Positions 55,604 to 64,000 of a stretch of 64,000 nt of DNA are shown here, piece after piece; the first letter of the stretch is position 1; each line of letters begins with the position of its first letter. The notes beneath the pieces are model-generated. The model saw only the letters and a program-made list of their open reading frames with translations. It ran no database searches and was not told where the DNA came from. The position numbers and the translations under genes are program-made. This DNA comes from an uncultured Lachnospiraceae bacterium. Its GTDB lineage: Bacteria; Bacillota; Clostridia; Lachnospirales; Lachnospiraceae. The stretch covers positions 62,001 through 126,000 of the forward strand of contig CAMEDC010000001.1 of NCBI GenBank assembly GCA_945913255.1. Reading direction: 5' to 3'.

Positions 55604-56626
55604 ATGAAAGGTGATTCCTTTCGCAACAGAAGAAATGGTTTTGAGACAATGGACGGAGGACAATCGGGTTCTTCAAAGAGAAAATCCGGTGGGAAGATTG
55701 CAGGTATTGTTGCTGCTGTCATCGTTGTAGCAATACTGCTGATGAATTCCACCTATGAAATCAAAGAGCAGGAGCAGGCAGTGCTCATCACCCTTGGCAA
55801 AGCCTCCGCAGTAACCGACCCCGGACTGCACTTTAAAATTCCTTTTATTCAGAAGGTAAAGAAGGTAAATACGACCATCCAGGGATTTCCAATCGGCTAC
55901 AGCACCGAGACAAACCAGACAAATGAAGATGAGTCGCTGATGATTACCTCCGACTTCAACTTTATCGATGTGGATTTTTATGTGGAATACCGTTACAGTG
56001 ACCCTGTCAAGGCTGTTTACGCCTCCAGAAATCCACTGGAAATCCTGAAAAACATCAGCCAGAGCTGCATCCGTACCGTCATCGGAAGTTATCCTGTGGA
56101 TGATGTCCTGACAACAGGAAAAAATGAAATTCAGGCAACCATCAAAGAAATGATACTGGAGCGCCTCGAGGAGCAGGACATCGGCATCCAGCTGGTCAAC
56201 ATCAGAATGCAGGATTCCGAGCCGCCCACCGCTGAGGTTATGGAAGCCTTTAAGGCAGTGGAAACCGCAAAGCAGGGGAAAGAAACCGCATTAAACAATG
56301 CAAATAAGTACCGGAACGAACAGCTTCCTTCCGCCCAGGCAAAAGCGGACGGCATCCTGAAGGACGCGGAAGCCCAGAAGACGGAACGAATCAACGAGGC
56401 AACTGCACAGGTGGCACGTTTCAATGCCATGTATGAGGAATATATCAAGAATCCCGTTGTCACAAGACAGCGTATGTTTTACGAGGCGATGGAGGATGTT
56501 CTGCCCGATTTGAAGGTTATCATCGAAAGCCCTGACGGTAAGGTGCAGACCATGTACCCTATTGAAAGTTTTACCGGAAATTCCGACACCGCAGACAAAA
56601 GTGAAACTGCTGCGGAGACAAACTAA
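55604..56626 (+). CDS. hflK: SPFH-domain protein HflK
   Basis: The 340-residue protein has a short cytoplasmic tail, one membrane segment at about residues 32-48, an SPFH/band 7 domain (EQEQAVLITLGKASAVTDPGLHFK, VDFYVEYRYSDPVKAVYA), a long helical coiled-coil part rich in Ala/Glu/Lys, and a polar tail. With HflC it forms a large ring around the membrane protease FtsH and controls its action. GGGAG is in front. The pair is common in Gram-negatives and found in part of the Clostridia. Confidence 0.92.
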   Translation: MKGDSFRNRRNGFETMDGGQSGSSKRKSGGKIAGIVAAVIVVAILLMNSTYEIKEQEQAVLITLGKASAVTDPGLHFKIPFIQKVKKVNTTIQGFPIGYSTETNQTNEDESLMITSDFNFIDVDFYVEYRYSDPVKAVYASRNPLEILKNISQSCIRTVIGSYPVDDVLTTGKNEIQATIKEMILERLEEQDIGIQLVNIRMQDSEPPTAEVMEAFKAVETAKQGKETALNNANKYRNEQLPSAQAKADGILKDAEAQKTERINEATAQVARFNAMYEEYIKNPVVTRQRMFYEAMEDVLPDLKVIIESPDGKVQTMYPIESFTGNSDTADKSETAAETN

Positions 56627-56640
56627 GGAGGCACAGGATT

Positions 56641-57510
56641 ATGAAAACATTTAAAAGAATTTCTTTGATTTTCGCACTGTTTGTGGTTCTGATAATCGGT
56701 GCGTCCACTGTAGTCATTACAAACGAAAACGAATACAGTTTAATCCGTCAGTTCGGAAAAATTGACCATGTGGTATCCGAAGCAGGTATCAGCTTTAAGA
56801 TTCCTTTTGTCCAGAGTGTGGATACCCTTCCCAAGCAGACGCTGCTCTACGACCTTTCACCCTCCGATGTCATTACCAGCGACAAAAAGACGATGATCTG
56901 TGACAGCTACATTCTTTGGCAGATTACAGACCCCGTCAAGTTCGCTCAGACGCTGAACTGCTCCATCGCCAATGCGGAAGGCCGTCTGGATGCCATTGTG
57001 TACAACTCCACGAAAAATGTCATCAGCAGCACTTCCCAGGATGATGTGATTTCCGGACGGAACGGTGCTCTTTCCGAAGCAATCATGTCAAATATCGGCG
57101 CTTCTCTTGATCCGTACGGCATTCAGCTCTTAGCCTTTGAGACAAAAAAGCTTGACCTGCCCAGTGACAACAAAGCGGCTGTTTATGAGCGCATGATTTC
57201 CGAGCGTGACAATATCGCGGCAACCTACACCGCAGAGGGAAGCTCTGAGGCACAGAAAATCAAAAACACCACCGACCAGGAAATAACGATTATGCTCTCA
57301 GAGGCGGAAAAGGATGCGGAAATTCTGATTGCTGAAGGCGAAGCAGAGTACATGAGGATTTTGGCAGAAGCTTACAATGACGAATCCAAGCAGGAGTTCT
57401 ACTCCTTTGTCAGAAGCCTGGATGCCATTGAAGCTTCCATGAAGGGGAATAACAAGACAGTTATCCTGTCTCCCGATTCCCCGATTGCGCAGATTTTCTA
57501 CGGAAAGTAA
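56641..57510 (+). CDS. hflC: SPFH-domain protein HflC
   Basis: This 289-residue partner of HflK has an N-terminal membrane segment (residues 6-25), an SPFH domain (NENEYSLIRQFGKIDHVVSEAGISFKIPF, SYILWQITDPVKFAQT), and a helical end with AEGSSEAQKIKNTTDQE and ILIAEGEAEYMRILAEAY. It starts 14 bases after hflK with a GGAGG site. The C-terminus ends in SPDSPIAQIFYGK. Confidence 0.93.
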   Translation: MKTFKRISLIFALFVVLIIGASTVVITNENEYSLIRQFGKIDHVVSEAGISFKIPFVQSVDTLPKQTLLYDLSPSDVITSDKKTMICDSYILWQITDPVKFAQTLNCSIANAEGRLDAIVYNSTKNVISSTSQDDVISGRNGALSEAIMSNIGASLDPYGIQLLAFETKKLDLPSDNKAAVYERMISERDNIAATYTAEGSSEAQKIKNTTDQEITIMLSEAEKDAEILIAEGEAEYMRILAEAYNDESKQEFYSFVRSLDAIEASMKGNNKTVILSPDSPIAQIFYGK

Positions 57511-57550
57511 AGCGCTGGCATCGCTGACTGAGCCCGACAGATACATCTAC

Positions 57551-57588
57551 AAAAAAGAACTATCGCCGCAACGGTGATAGTTCTTTTT
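57551..57588 (+). terminator. Terminator of hflKC, usable from both sides
   Basis: A 15-bp stem (AAAGAACTATCGCCG with one G-T pair) closes a 3-base loop, with TTTTT at the plus-strand end and A residues on the other side. It separates hflC from the convergent reductase gene. Confidence 0.92.
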
Positions 57589-57617
57589 CATGTTTATCCA
57601 TGAATCCGATGAATGAA

Positions 57618-58607
57618 CTACATCAGAATTTCATCAATTTTCTTTCGCTCTTCCTCGCTGAAAGTTGTGTCTCCAATCATGCCGATATTGTCCAGAATCT
57701 GAGAAGGCCTGGACGCACCAATCAGCACACTGGTAATGTCTCCGTCCCGTAGAATCCAGGCAAGCGCCATCTGTGCCAGAGACTGTCCTCTCTCCGAAGC
57801 CAGCTCACTCAGCTTCTTCACCCTGGTGAGTGTTTCTTCCGTAACAGCGCTTTCCTTCAAAAATCTTCCATCCGTACGGATACGGCTGTCCTCAGGAATA
57901 CCGTGCAGATATCTGTCTGTCAAAAGTCCCTGCGCCAGCGGGCAAAACGTGATAATGCCAATCCCGTGGGCCGCAGCATAGTCTTTGAGACCGTCTTTTT
58001 CAATGGTTCTCTCCAGCATGGAGTATTTTCTCTGATTGATAATAAAGGGCGTTCCCATCTCCTTAAACAATTCTGCGATGGCAATGGTCTGCTCCTTATT
58101 ATAATTGGAAATACCGATATACAGCGCCTTGCCGCTCTTCACAATTCCGTCAAGTGCTCTTGCCGTTTCTTCCAAGGGAGTCTCCGGATCCGGTCTGTGA
58201 TGATAATAAATATCCACATACTCAAGGCCCATACGCTTCAGGCTCTGGTCAAGACTTGCCACCAGATACTTTTTGCTGCCCCAGTTGCCGTAAGGCCCCG
58301 GCCACATATCATAGCCTGCCTTCGTGGAAATCACCAGCTCGTCGCGGTACTCTCCCAGTCCCTTTTTCAGTATGCGTCCGAAATTTTCTTCAGCGGCACC
58401 GGGTACCGGTCCGTAATTGTTTGCCAGATCAAAGTGCGTGATACCATTGTCGAAAGCCGTCCGGCACATAGCCTCCATGTTGTCAAAGTTGCCGTTGGAG
58501 CCGAAATTATGCCACAGTCCCAGTGAAACTGCCGGAAGCATCAGACCGCTCTTGCCGCAACGGTTGTACTGCATGGTTTCATATCTTTTTTCGTTTGCAA
58601 TATACAT
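57618..58607 (-). CDS. Aldo/keto reductase (YghZ type)
   Basis: The 329-residue NADPH-dependent reductase has the family start CGKSGLMLPAVSLGLWHNFG, the catalytic Asp/Tyr block HFDLANNYGPVPGAAEENFG near residues 60-75, catalytic Lys in VISTKAGYDMWPGPYG and His in VDIYYHHRPDPETP. The KAGYDMWPGPYGNWGSKKY segment is typical of the YghZ/Kv-beta-like group, which reduces glyceraldehyde 3-phosphate and methylglyoxal. AAGGAGG precedes the start. Single gene unit. Confidence 0.92.
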   Translation of the reverse strand: MYIANEKRYETMQYNRCGKSGLMLPAVSLGLWHNFGSNGNFDNMEAMCRTAFDNGITHFDLANNYGPVPGAAEENFGRILKKGLGEYRDELVISTKAGYDMWPGPYGNWGSKKYLVASLDQSLKRMGLEYVDIYYHHRPDPETPLEETARALDGIVKSGKALYIGISNYNKEQTIAIAELFKEMGTPFIINQRKYSMLERTIEKDGLKDYAAAHGIGIITFCPLAQGLLTDRYLHGIPEDSRIRTDGRFLKESAVTEETLTRVKKLSELASERGQSLAQMALAWILRDGDITSVLIGASRPSQILDNIGMIGDTTFSEEERKKIDEILM

Positions 58608-58688
58608 AAATAATCCTCCTTGATATATAAGCTTTCTGTCGCAATACTCGAAGAAAAAATCGCGCAGAATATTTTTCGCATTGCATCT

Positions 58689-60077
58689 TTATCTGACATA
58701 CTCAGACTTCTCCTTTTTCCCGACAACCTTAATTTTGCTAAAAAAACAATAGTATAAAATAAACAGCAAACTTGTAATCACCCAGGTTAGTGGATAGCTG
58801 AATATAATGGTACGGATTCCGGGCCACACAGGCACCGCAGCCATAATCCATGCCACGCGGATGGCGCAGATACCGCTGAGGGAAATCAGGGTAGGAATCC
58901 ATGCATCGCCCGCACCTCTCAGGGCACCGGACAGGATTTCAATACACACATAGGTAAAATAGGTCGGAACCAGAAATCTTGTCATTTCCACGCCAATCCG
59001 CAGTACCTCCGCATCCTTCGTAAACAGGGTGTAAATAGTGCCGCAGGCCAGATACAAAAACGCGGAAATTACAATCGTTGTGCCAAAGCTCATGGCAAGA
59101 CAGGTTCGCACGCCCTTCCGAACCCGTTCCGATTTGCCTGCTCCGTAATTCTGCCCCACAAAGGTGGTGATAGAGATTCCGAATGCACTGATTACCATCC
59201 AGAAAACCACGTCCAGCTTGCCGTAGACCGTCCACGCCGCCACCGGATCCGTTCCCTCACCGTTAATGGCGGTCTGAATGATAATATTTGAGAGGCTGTA
59301 CAAAACGGACTCCAGTCCGGCAGGAAAACCGATTCGCAGGATTCTTGCGAACATTCTGCCGTCAAATCCGATACGACGCAGGCTCAGACGATGCATATCA
59401 TTGGTTCGCATTAAGACCACAACCACCATCACAGCACTCAGGAACTGGGAAATGATGGTAGCCAGTCCGGCTCCTGCTACACCCATCCGCAGAACAGCCA
59501 CAAAAAGAATATCAAGAACAATATTGCTCAGGCAGCTTACAATCAGGAAATACAGCGGTCGTCTGGAATCTCCCACCGCCCGCAGGATTCCCGAACCCAC
59601 GTTATAAATCAGGTTCCCGATAATGCCCAGAAAATAAATTCTGATATAAAGAATTCCCAAATCCAATATATCCGCAGGTGTATTCATGGCTCGCAGTATC
59701 GCTGGTGCCAGAGGAATACCGAGCAGCATCATCAAAAATCCTCCCACCAGGCTGAAAGCGATTGCGGTATGCACCGCATATCCCACCATTTCTGCTCTCT
59801 TTGCGCCGTAGTACTGGGAAATCACAACGGTTGCCCCACTGGCAAGTCCAACGAAAAAGCCAAGCAACAGGTTGATAACCGTACCCGTCCCGCCGCCCAC
59901 CGCGGACAGAGCTTCTTTTCCCACAAATCTGCCTACAACGACTGCATCCACGGCGTTATAAAGCTGCTGAAAAAAAGTGCCGAATAAAATCGGGAAAAAG
60001 AAGAGCAGCAGCTGTTTCCAGATGACGCCCTCCGTTATGCCGTTTTGTTTTTCTGAGACAAGATTCTCCTCTTCCAT
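58689..60077 (-). CDS. MATE family multidrug/cation antiporter
   Basis: This 462-residue protein has twelve hydrophobic segments in two matching halves (FFFPILFGTFFQQLYNAVDAVVVGR... and ILRIGFPAGLESVLYSLSNIIIQ). It exports organic cations or drugs in exchange for Na+ or H+. The second in-frame ATG is chosen because GGAG lies 6 bases before it. The substrate cannot be named. The gap to the next upstream gene holds two hairpins. Confidence 0.93.
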   Translation of the reverse strand: MEEENLVSEKQNGITEGVIWKQLLLFFFPILFGTFFQQLYNAVDAVVVGRFVGKEALSAVGGGTGTVINLLLGFFVGLASGATVVISQYYGAKRAEMVGYAVHTAIAFSLVGGFLMMLLGIPLAPAILRAMNTPADILDLGILYIRIYFLGIIGNLIYNVGSGILRAVGDSRRPLYFLIVSCLSNIVLDILFVAVLRMGVAGAGLATIISQFLSAVMVVVVLMRTNDMHRLSLRRIGFDGRMFARILRIGFPAGLESVLYSLSNIIIQTAINGEGTDPVAAWTVYGKLDVVFWMVISAFGISITTFVGQNYGAGKSERVRKGVRTCLAMSFGTTIVISAFLYLACGTIYTLFTKDAEVLRIGVEMTRFLVPTYFTYVCIEILSGALRGAGDAWIPTLISLSGICAIRVAWIMAAVPVWPGIRTIIFSYPLTWVITSLLFILYYCFFSKIKVVGKKEKSEYVR

Positions 60078-60095
60078 TTTAATCTCCATTCCGCA

Positions 60096-60147
60096 GACGC
60101 TTTGCGTCGAAGGAATCGCGAGCCAAATTTCAGATTTGGCCTGCGAT
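60096..60147. repeat. Two hairpins between the GGDEF sensor and MATE genes
   Basis: GACGC/GCGTC around three bases (60096-60108) is followed by ATCGC plus GCCAAAT, pairing with ATTTGGC plus GCGAT (60115-60147). Neither has a U-tract. They lie in the 109-base gap and may end or process the upstream message. Confidence 0.5.
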
Positions 60148-60186
60148 AAAGGCTACTCCACACTGCCTGTCTTCCGACGATATCTA

Positions 60187-62073
60187 TTATGACTGTCGGC
60201 CTTGCTTTCTTGCTCTCTTATTCTCATACATGCGTTGGTCGGCGGTTTCACAGCATTCCTCAAAAGAAACCGGATTCTCCCTGCTGCAGATACAATACCC
60301 GACACTTACGCCCAACTCATATGGCAGTTTCTGCTGTGCCACATGTTCCCTTATCTTATCATTAAGTGCCGTTTTCATGTTTTCCCAGTAGCCTGCATCT
60401 GTCTCATATGACAAAATCTGAAATTCATCACCGCCACAACGTATTATCAAATCCCGTTCCGAAATCAAGGTCTTGATTGCGTTTGCCGTAATACAAAGTG
60501 CATTATTGCCGGCTAGATGACCAAATCCGTCGTTGATTGTCTTCAGGCCGTCCATATCCATCATGACGACGCAGTATTCATCCTTATCTATATACTCTTT
60601 CTGATAACGGTTCCATGCGAACCGATTCTGTAATCCTGTCAGGGCATCCTGCATATGCAGCTTATCCAACTCTTCAATACTCTTGCGAAGCAACATCTGA
60701 CGGTGCAGATTCTCCATACTGATGCCGATGCTCTCATGGCAGATACGATAATTATAGATATCAATCGGAAGATATTCATTGACAAATGCCATATACCCGA
60801 AAACACGCTCATTGTGATGGATAGGGAGAAATAGTATCAAATCTCCTGCCCTTACCTCCAGAGGAAGGAGCTTCTCAATTGCAAAAGAAAAATCCTTTAA
60901 TTCGCCGGTGCGCTCCGTGATTCCGGTAACTGCCATCATCGTACGGTCAAAAGGTTTTCCATCCTCCGAATCCGTGTACTCCATCTCACTTGTAATATAT
61001 TTTACCGTACGCTGATTTAAACAAAAAATAAATTCTTTACAACTGATTCCCTGCAGCATGTTTCTGATATTCTCACCAAGCTCATCCAGCGAAATGACTC
61101 CCTCCAGAGAATCATTGTACTGCATCATCCGGCTGATCTGGTTACCGGCTTCGATCTTTGCCAGAATGATTTCCTGGTAACGTCTGGAAAATTGCTCTTC
61201 CTGCGTATTTTTACACCCGCAGCTCTGTCCATAATAAATCTTTCCCTTACAACAATTTTCCTGAGGTACCTCTTTTCCTTCCATCATCTGGATCAACAGT
61301 TCACAGGCTTTTTCCGCAAGTTCTGAATCCATTCTGTCGGCCCCGGAAATATCCGGGCGAAAAACAACACTGTTGGCACTCCGGTTCAGAGAACAGAGAA
61401 TCAGATCCTCCGGCACATGATATCCCTGCTCCTCCATTTCCAGGCACAGTCCAATGCAATAGACATCATGATTGCAGATTACAGCCTCTGCATCATCGAT
61501 TCCTCTTTCCCTGAAAATATGGAACAAATCCCGACCGTGCTGAACAGAAACCGTCATTTCCACGATTCTTTCCGCATTCTCCGGAATACTATATTTTTGC
61601 AGCGTATCCCTATACGCCCTCATCAGCTGATTGGCAATGACATCATTCCCATCCAATGCCACCATATTGATTTTCGTGCAGTGATGTTCCTGAATCAAAT
61701 GCTCCATCAGCTGACACCCGGCATCGTAGCTGTCCAGGGAGACAAAAGGAACTCCCGGCAGCCCGCAGTTCAAGGTCAGAAAAGGGATTTCCTTCTTCCG
61801 AAGCAGCTGAATGAAGTCACGATACATGTCCCTGTTCGCAATATTTCCATCTATAATACACCCATCAAAGGAGGTCTCTTCCAGTAAACTATAGACGGCA
61901 GATTCTCCTTCGTCATAGGTATTCTCTTCCCTGTATAGTCCGTAGCTTGTCAAGACAAACAAGGCATAGCTGCCTGCTTTTTTCAACTTTTTATCAATAG
62001 AGCGAATTACATTTTTATGGCATTCAAAATTTGATGCACTTGTCAGCAGTAAAATCCTTTTTACGCTATCCAT
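60187..62073 (-). CDS. Diguanylate cyclase with LacI-like ligand-binding domain
   Basis: The 628-residue protein has three parts. Residues 1-270 resemble the periplasmic-binding fold of LacI regulators (RILLLTSASNFECHKN, GCIIDGNIANRDMYRD, HHCTKINMVALDGND, AVICNHDVYCIGL), without DNA-binding domain or signal peptide. A middle region of about 190 residues holds CCKGKIYYGQSCGC and a GAF-like piece. The C-terminal GGDEF domain has MDMDGLKTINDGFGHLAGN and RCGGDEFQIL. It should make cyclic di-GMP in response to a cytoplasmic sugar-like ligand. Single gene. Confidence 0.9.
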   Translation of the reverse strand: MDSVKRILLLTSASNFECHKNVIRSIDKKLKKAGSYALFVLTSYGLYREENTYDEGESAVYSLLEETSFDGCIIDGNIANRDMYRDFIQLLRKKEIPFLTLNCGLPGVPFVSLDSYDAGCQLMEHLIQEHHCTKINMVALDGNDVIANQLMRAYRDTLQKYSIPENAERIVEMTVSVQHGRDLFHIFRERGIDDAEAVICNHDVYCIGLCLEMEEQGYHVPEDLILCSLNRSANSVVFRPDISGADRMDSELAEKACELLIQMMEGKEVPQENCCKGKIYYGQSCGCKNTQEEQFSRRYQEIILAKIEAGNQISRMMQYNDSLEGVISLDELGENIRNMLQGISCKEFIFCLNQRTVKYITSEMEYTDSEDGKPFDRTMMAVTGITERTGELKDFSFAIEKLLPLEVRAGDLILFLPIHHNERVFGYMAFVNEYLPIDIYNYRICHESIGISMENLHRQMLLRKSIEELDKLHMQDALTGLQNRFAWNRYQKEYIDKDEYCVVMMDMDGLKTINDGFGHLAGNNALCITANAIKTLISERDLIIRCGGDEFQILSYETDAGYWENMKTALNDKIREHVAQQKLPYELGVSVGYCICSRENPVSFEECCETADQRMYENKRARKQGRQS

Positions 62074-62166
62074 TGTATCCCTCCGCCTGTTTTATCTCAA
62101 AGTAAATAGAACCCCATGTATCTATTTTACCAAGTTGCAGGCACAAGGGCTAGTCCCATTTGCTAT

Positions 62167-62445
62167 TTATTTTGAGATTATGGTAATATGATATACCTGC
62201 ACTACCACTCCGGTATCCGGGTCAACTACTTCTTTTACAAGTTGTCCCCCATTCTTTTCTATCGTTCTTGCTGAACCTATATTGTCTATGTCACAGGAGA
62301 TTACAACCGGATTAATACCATATCCCGAATGACCGTTAATTCCGACATTTTCAGCATCTTTCCCAAACCGTATACTAATCGCACCAATGATGCGATTTTT
62401 ACATTGTTTTATGGCAAATGAGAATGCTTTTAAATATTCAATTTT
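62167..62445 (-). pseudogene. Decayed GNAT acetyltransferase
   Basis: Reading the minus strand gives KNRIIGAISIRFGKDAENVG, then INGHSGYG joined directly to INPVVISCDIDN, IGSARTIEKNGGQL and an end VYHITIISK before a TAA. These are the middle and end blocks of a GNAT N-acetyltransferase, but the piece between GHSGYG and INPVV, which should hold the acetyl-CoA loop RxxGxA, is missing by an in-frame deletion. Three stops lie just upstream and there is no start codon. It fills most of the gap of 477 bases before arsR; the rest holds the arsR promoter. Confidence 0.8.
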
Positions 62446-62484
62446 CTATTATCAATTTCCAGACTCGAATCTTTTGGCAACGCA

Positions 62485-62513
62485 TTGACATTCATCTATA
62501 TATATGTTATTGT
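62485..62513 (+). promoter_or_regulatory. Promoter of the arsR operon
   Basis: A perfect TTGACA is 17 bases from TATTGT. The AT-rich spacer and the following sequence hold imperfect repeats (ATCTATATATATG, TTGTACAA, ATAGATAT) where an ArsR-type dimer might bind. Confidence 0.68.
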
Positions 62514-62550
62514 ACAATACATAGATATTTATCAATGTGAGGAAGTAAAA

Positions 62551-62844
62551 ATGGATATACTCGAGGTTGCTGCAATCTGTAAGGCATTGGGTGATGCCAA
62601 TAGGTTACAAATCATACAAATGTTGTCGGATGGGGAAAAGTGCGGCTGCAAACTACTGGAAGCCTTTGAGATTACACAGCCGACTCTGTCCCACCACATG
62701 AAAATTCTGTGCGATTGCCGGCTGGTAAATGACAGAAAGGATGGCAAATGGCATCATTACTCGCTCAACTGCGAAACGCTGGGAGAATTTAAAAGATACA
62801 TCGAAACTCTGTCTTGCACAGAGAAAGGCTGTGACTATCTATGA
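62551..62844 (+). CDS. arsR: ArsR family metalloregulator
   Basis: The 97-residue winged-helix repressor starts with MDILEVAAICKALGDANRLQII, has the metal site GEKCGCKLLEAF in the third helix (CxC) and the recognition helix TQPTLSHHMKILCDCRLV. The CxC pattern fits As(III), Sb(III) or Cd/Pb sensing. Further cysteines at the end (LSCTEKGCDYL) may help. AGGAA precedes the ATG; upstream codons in the same frame cover the promoter and are rejected. It overlaps the permease gene by ATGA. Confidence 0.92.
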   Translation: MDILEVAAICKALGDANRLQIIQMLSDGEKCGCKLLEAFEITQPTLSHHMKILCDCRLVNDRKDGKWHHYSLNCETLGEFKRYIETLSCTEKGCDYL

Positions 62845-63836
62845 TATGGGATTTTATTCAAAACCAGATACTTGGCATGAAATGGTTGAACAAGCTGATC
62901 GGAGACGGTCTGGGAAAAATAGGGCTTGATATATCAGACCGGCTTGGCGGCAGTATTCAGTTCTTTATTTATGATGTGATAAAAATTACACTATTGCTGT
63001 GCGTACTGATTTATTTGATTTCCTATATACAGAGTTATTTCCCGCCGGAGAGAAGCAAAAAAATACTGGGAAAATTTCATGGAATAGGAGCGAACTGTAT
63101 CGCAGCCCTTTTAGGAACGGTAACACCATTTTGTTCCTGTTCCTCCATTCCTCTTTTTATCGGATTTACAAGTGCCGGTCTTCCGCTGGGAGTAACCTTT
63201 TCCTTTTTGATTTCCTCCCCTATGGTAGACTTGGGCAGCCTGGTGCTGCTGATGAGTATTTTCGGAACTAAGGTTGCGATCATTTATGTAATCATCGGTC
63301 TGCTGATAGCAGTTGTCGGCGGTACATTGATTGAAAAAATGCATATGGAAAAGTATGTGGCGGACTTTATTTTAAAAGCCAATGCTGTTGATATTGACAG
63401 TCCGGAGCTTTCACAAAAAGAACGCCTGTCCTACGCAAAAGGGCAGGTAATAACTACCTTCCGAAAAGTATTTCCCTATATTCTTCTGGGAGTTGCAATC
63501 GGTGCGGTAATTCATAACTGGATACCCGCTACATGGATTGAAACCGTACTCGGCAGCAAAAATCCTTTCGGCGTGATTCTCGCCACGTTGGTAGGTGTCC
63601 CTATGTATGCGGACATTTTCGGCACAATACCTGTTGCAGAAGCTTTGTTGGCAAAGGGAGCCAGGTTGGGAACAATTCTCAGCTTCATGATGGCAGTAAC
63701 GACGCTTAGCCTGCCTTCCCTGATTATGCTGAAAAAAGCCGTTAAGTCCAGATTGTTGGCTACATTTATTGCAATTTGTGTGATTGGAATTATTCTTGTC
63801 GGTTACTTTTTTAACATGATACAGCTTTTGCTATAA
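62841..63836 (+). CDS. Permease, ArsP/DUF318 type
   Basis: The 331-residue membrane protein has about eight hydrophobic segments, with the motif TPFCSCSSIPLFIGF near residues 93-107 and a matching second half (VGVPMYADIFGTIPVAEALLAKG). The CSC motif is the known trivalent organoarsenic-binding site of ArsP-type permeases. It probably exports methylarsenite or a related soft metal. Translation is coupled to arsR. Copper or zinc export is another possibility, as some relatives are linked to these. Confidence 0.87.
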   Translation: MIWDFIQNQILGMKWLNKLIGDGLGKIGLDISDRLGGSIQFFIYDVIKITLLLCVLIYLISYIQSYFPPERSKKILGKFHGIGANCIAALLGTVTPFCSCSSIPLFIGFTSAGLPLGVTFSFLISSPMVDLGSLVLLMSIFGTKVAIIYVIIGLLIAVVGGTLIEKMHMEKYVADFILKANAVDIDSPELSQKERLSYAKGQVITTFRKVFPYILLGVAIGAVIHNWIPATWIETVLGSKNPFGVILATLVGVPMYADIFGTIPVAEALLAKGARLGTILSFMMAVTTLSLPSLIMLKKAVKSRLLATFIAICVIGIILVGYFFNMIQLLL

Positions 63837-63916
63837 GGGGGCTTATACTAAACTTCCACAAAGTTGATCTCAACAATAATATTTTGCATATGGAAAAATC
63901 TAAGGAGGACAAAAGA

Positions 63917-64000
63917 ATGGCATTATTCGGACTTGGCAAAAAGAAAACAGAAAACGAGAGCAGTTGCTGCTGCAGCGGAAACTGCACACCGGAAACAATG
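63917..64000 (+). CDS. Start of a cysteine-rich thioredoxin-like protein
   Basis: 28 codons are visible: MALFGLGKKKTENESS, then CCCSGNCTPETM. AAGGAGG lies 7 bases before the ATG. In clostridia, small redox-active TM0996-type thioredoxin-like proteins with such a start (FGLGKKK and a CCC cluster) follow ArsP-like permeases. The redox CxxC motif itself would be beyond the window end, so the assignment is by context and start only. Confidence 0.6.
   Translation, partial: MALFGLGKKKTENESSCCCSGNCTPETM

Overview
The window looks like a chromosomal segment of a gut-type Lachnospiraceae (Clostridia, Firmicutes). This rests on two type III glutamine synthetases, the ireB-ruvX-DUF1292-fur-rnj-ylbF-yrrM-U32 block, a CIRCE-controlled hrcA-grpE-dnaK-dnaJ block followed by prmA and rsmE, YesM/YesN/LplB-type polysaccharide systems, and a DUF6465-like protein. 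Promoters are of the sigma-A type and ribosome binding sites are strong AGGAGG-like sequences. Nearly everything up to 62 kb lies on the minus strand. The exceptions are an HPr-like gene, a broken transposase and hflKC. No rRNA, CRISPR array or prophage was seen.

Region by region (minus-strand blocks are transcribed from high to low coordinates): 0-5.2 kb holds a cut-off membrane protease gene, tRNA-Gln(CUG) and two tandem glutamine synthetase III genes. One of these has an intrinsic terminator in its leader. 5.2-11.3 kb is a nine-gene housekeeping run for RNA decay, RNA modification, metal regulation and kinase signalling. 11.3-17.5 kb carries mtaB, a Crh-like HPr gene, thiI, a NifS-type desulfurase, rsmE and prmA. 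17.6-24.4 kb holds a large membrane protein and the CIRCE heat-shock operon.

24.5-39.1 kb is a pectin (rhamnogalacturonan) utilisation locus. It has a YesS-type regulator, two ABC importers without ATPase subunits, a family-11 rhamnogalacturonan lyase without signal peptide, and a YesM/YesN two-component system. The likely order is uptake of oligosaccharides made outside by other enzymes, cutting in the cytoplasm, and induction by sugar-sensing regulators. 39.2-40.9 kb holds a DUF6465-like protein and a frameshifted REP-type transposase between two matched hairpins. 40.9-45.4 kb carries uppP, a patatin, an aminotransferase and a TPR-GGDEF protein.

45.5-50.7 kb is the glycerol operon: glpA, an FAD oxidoreductase, a DUF1667 protein and glpK. 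A GC-rich nested inverted repeat lies before glpK. 50.8-55.3 kb holds an Rpn-type nuclease, an ABC-F protein behind a long leader with tiny ORFs and a terminator, the antiterminator glpP, and a polysaccharide deacetylase. 55.6-62.1 kb has hflKC, an aldo/keto reductase, a MATE exporter and a second GGDEF sensor. 62.2-64.0 kb holds a decayed acetyltransferase and the start of an arsR, ArsP-like permease, thioredoxin-like operon that runs off the window.

The strongest candidates for new biology are the ABC-F attenuator with two overlapping leader ORFs, the structured repeat before glpK, the operator-like palindrome in the glp promoter, the glutamine synthetase attenuator, and the transposase bracketed by two 33-base hairpins.
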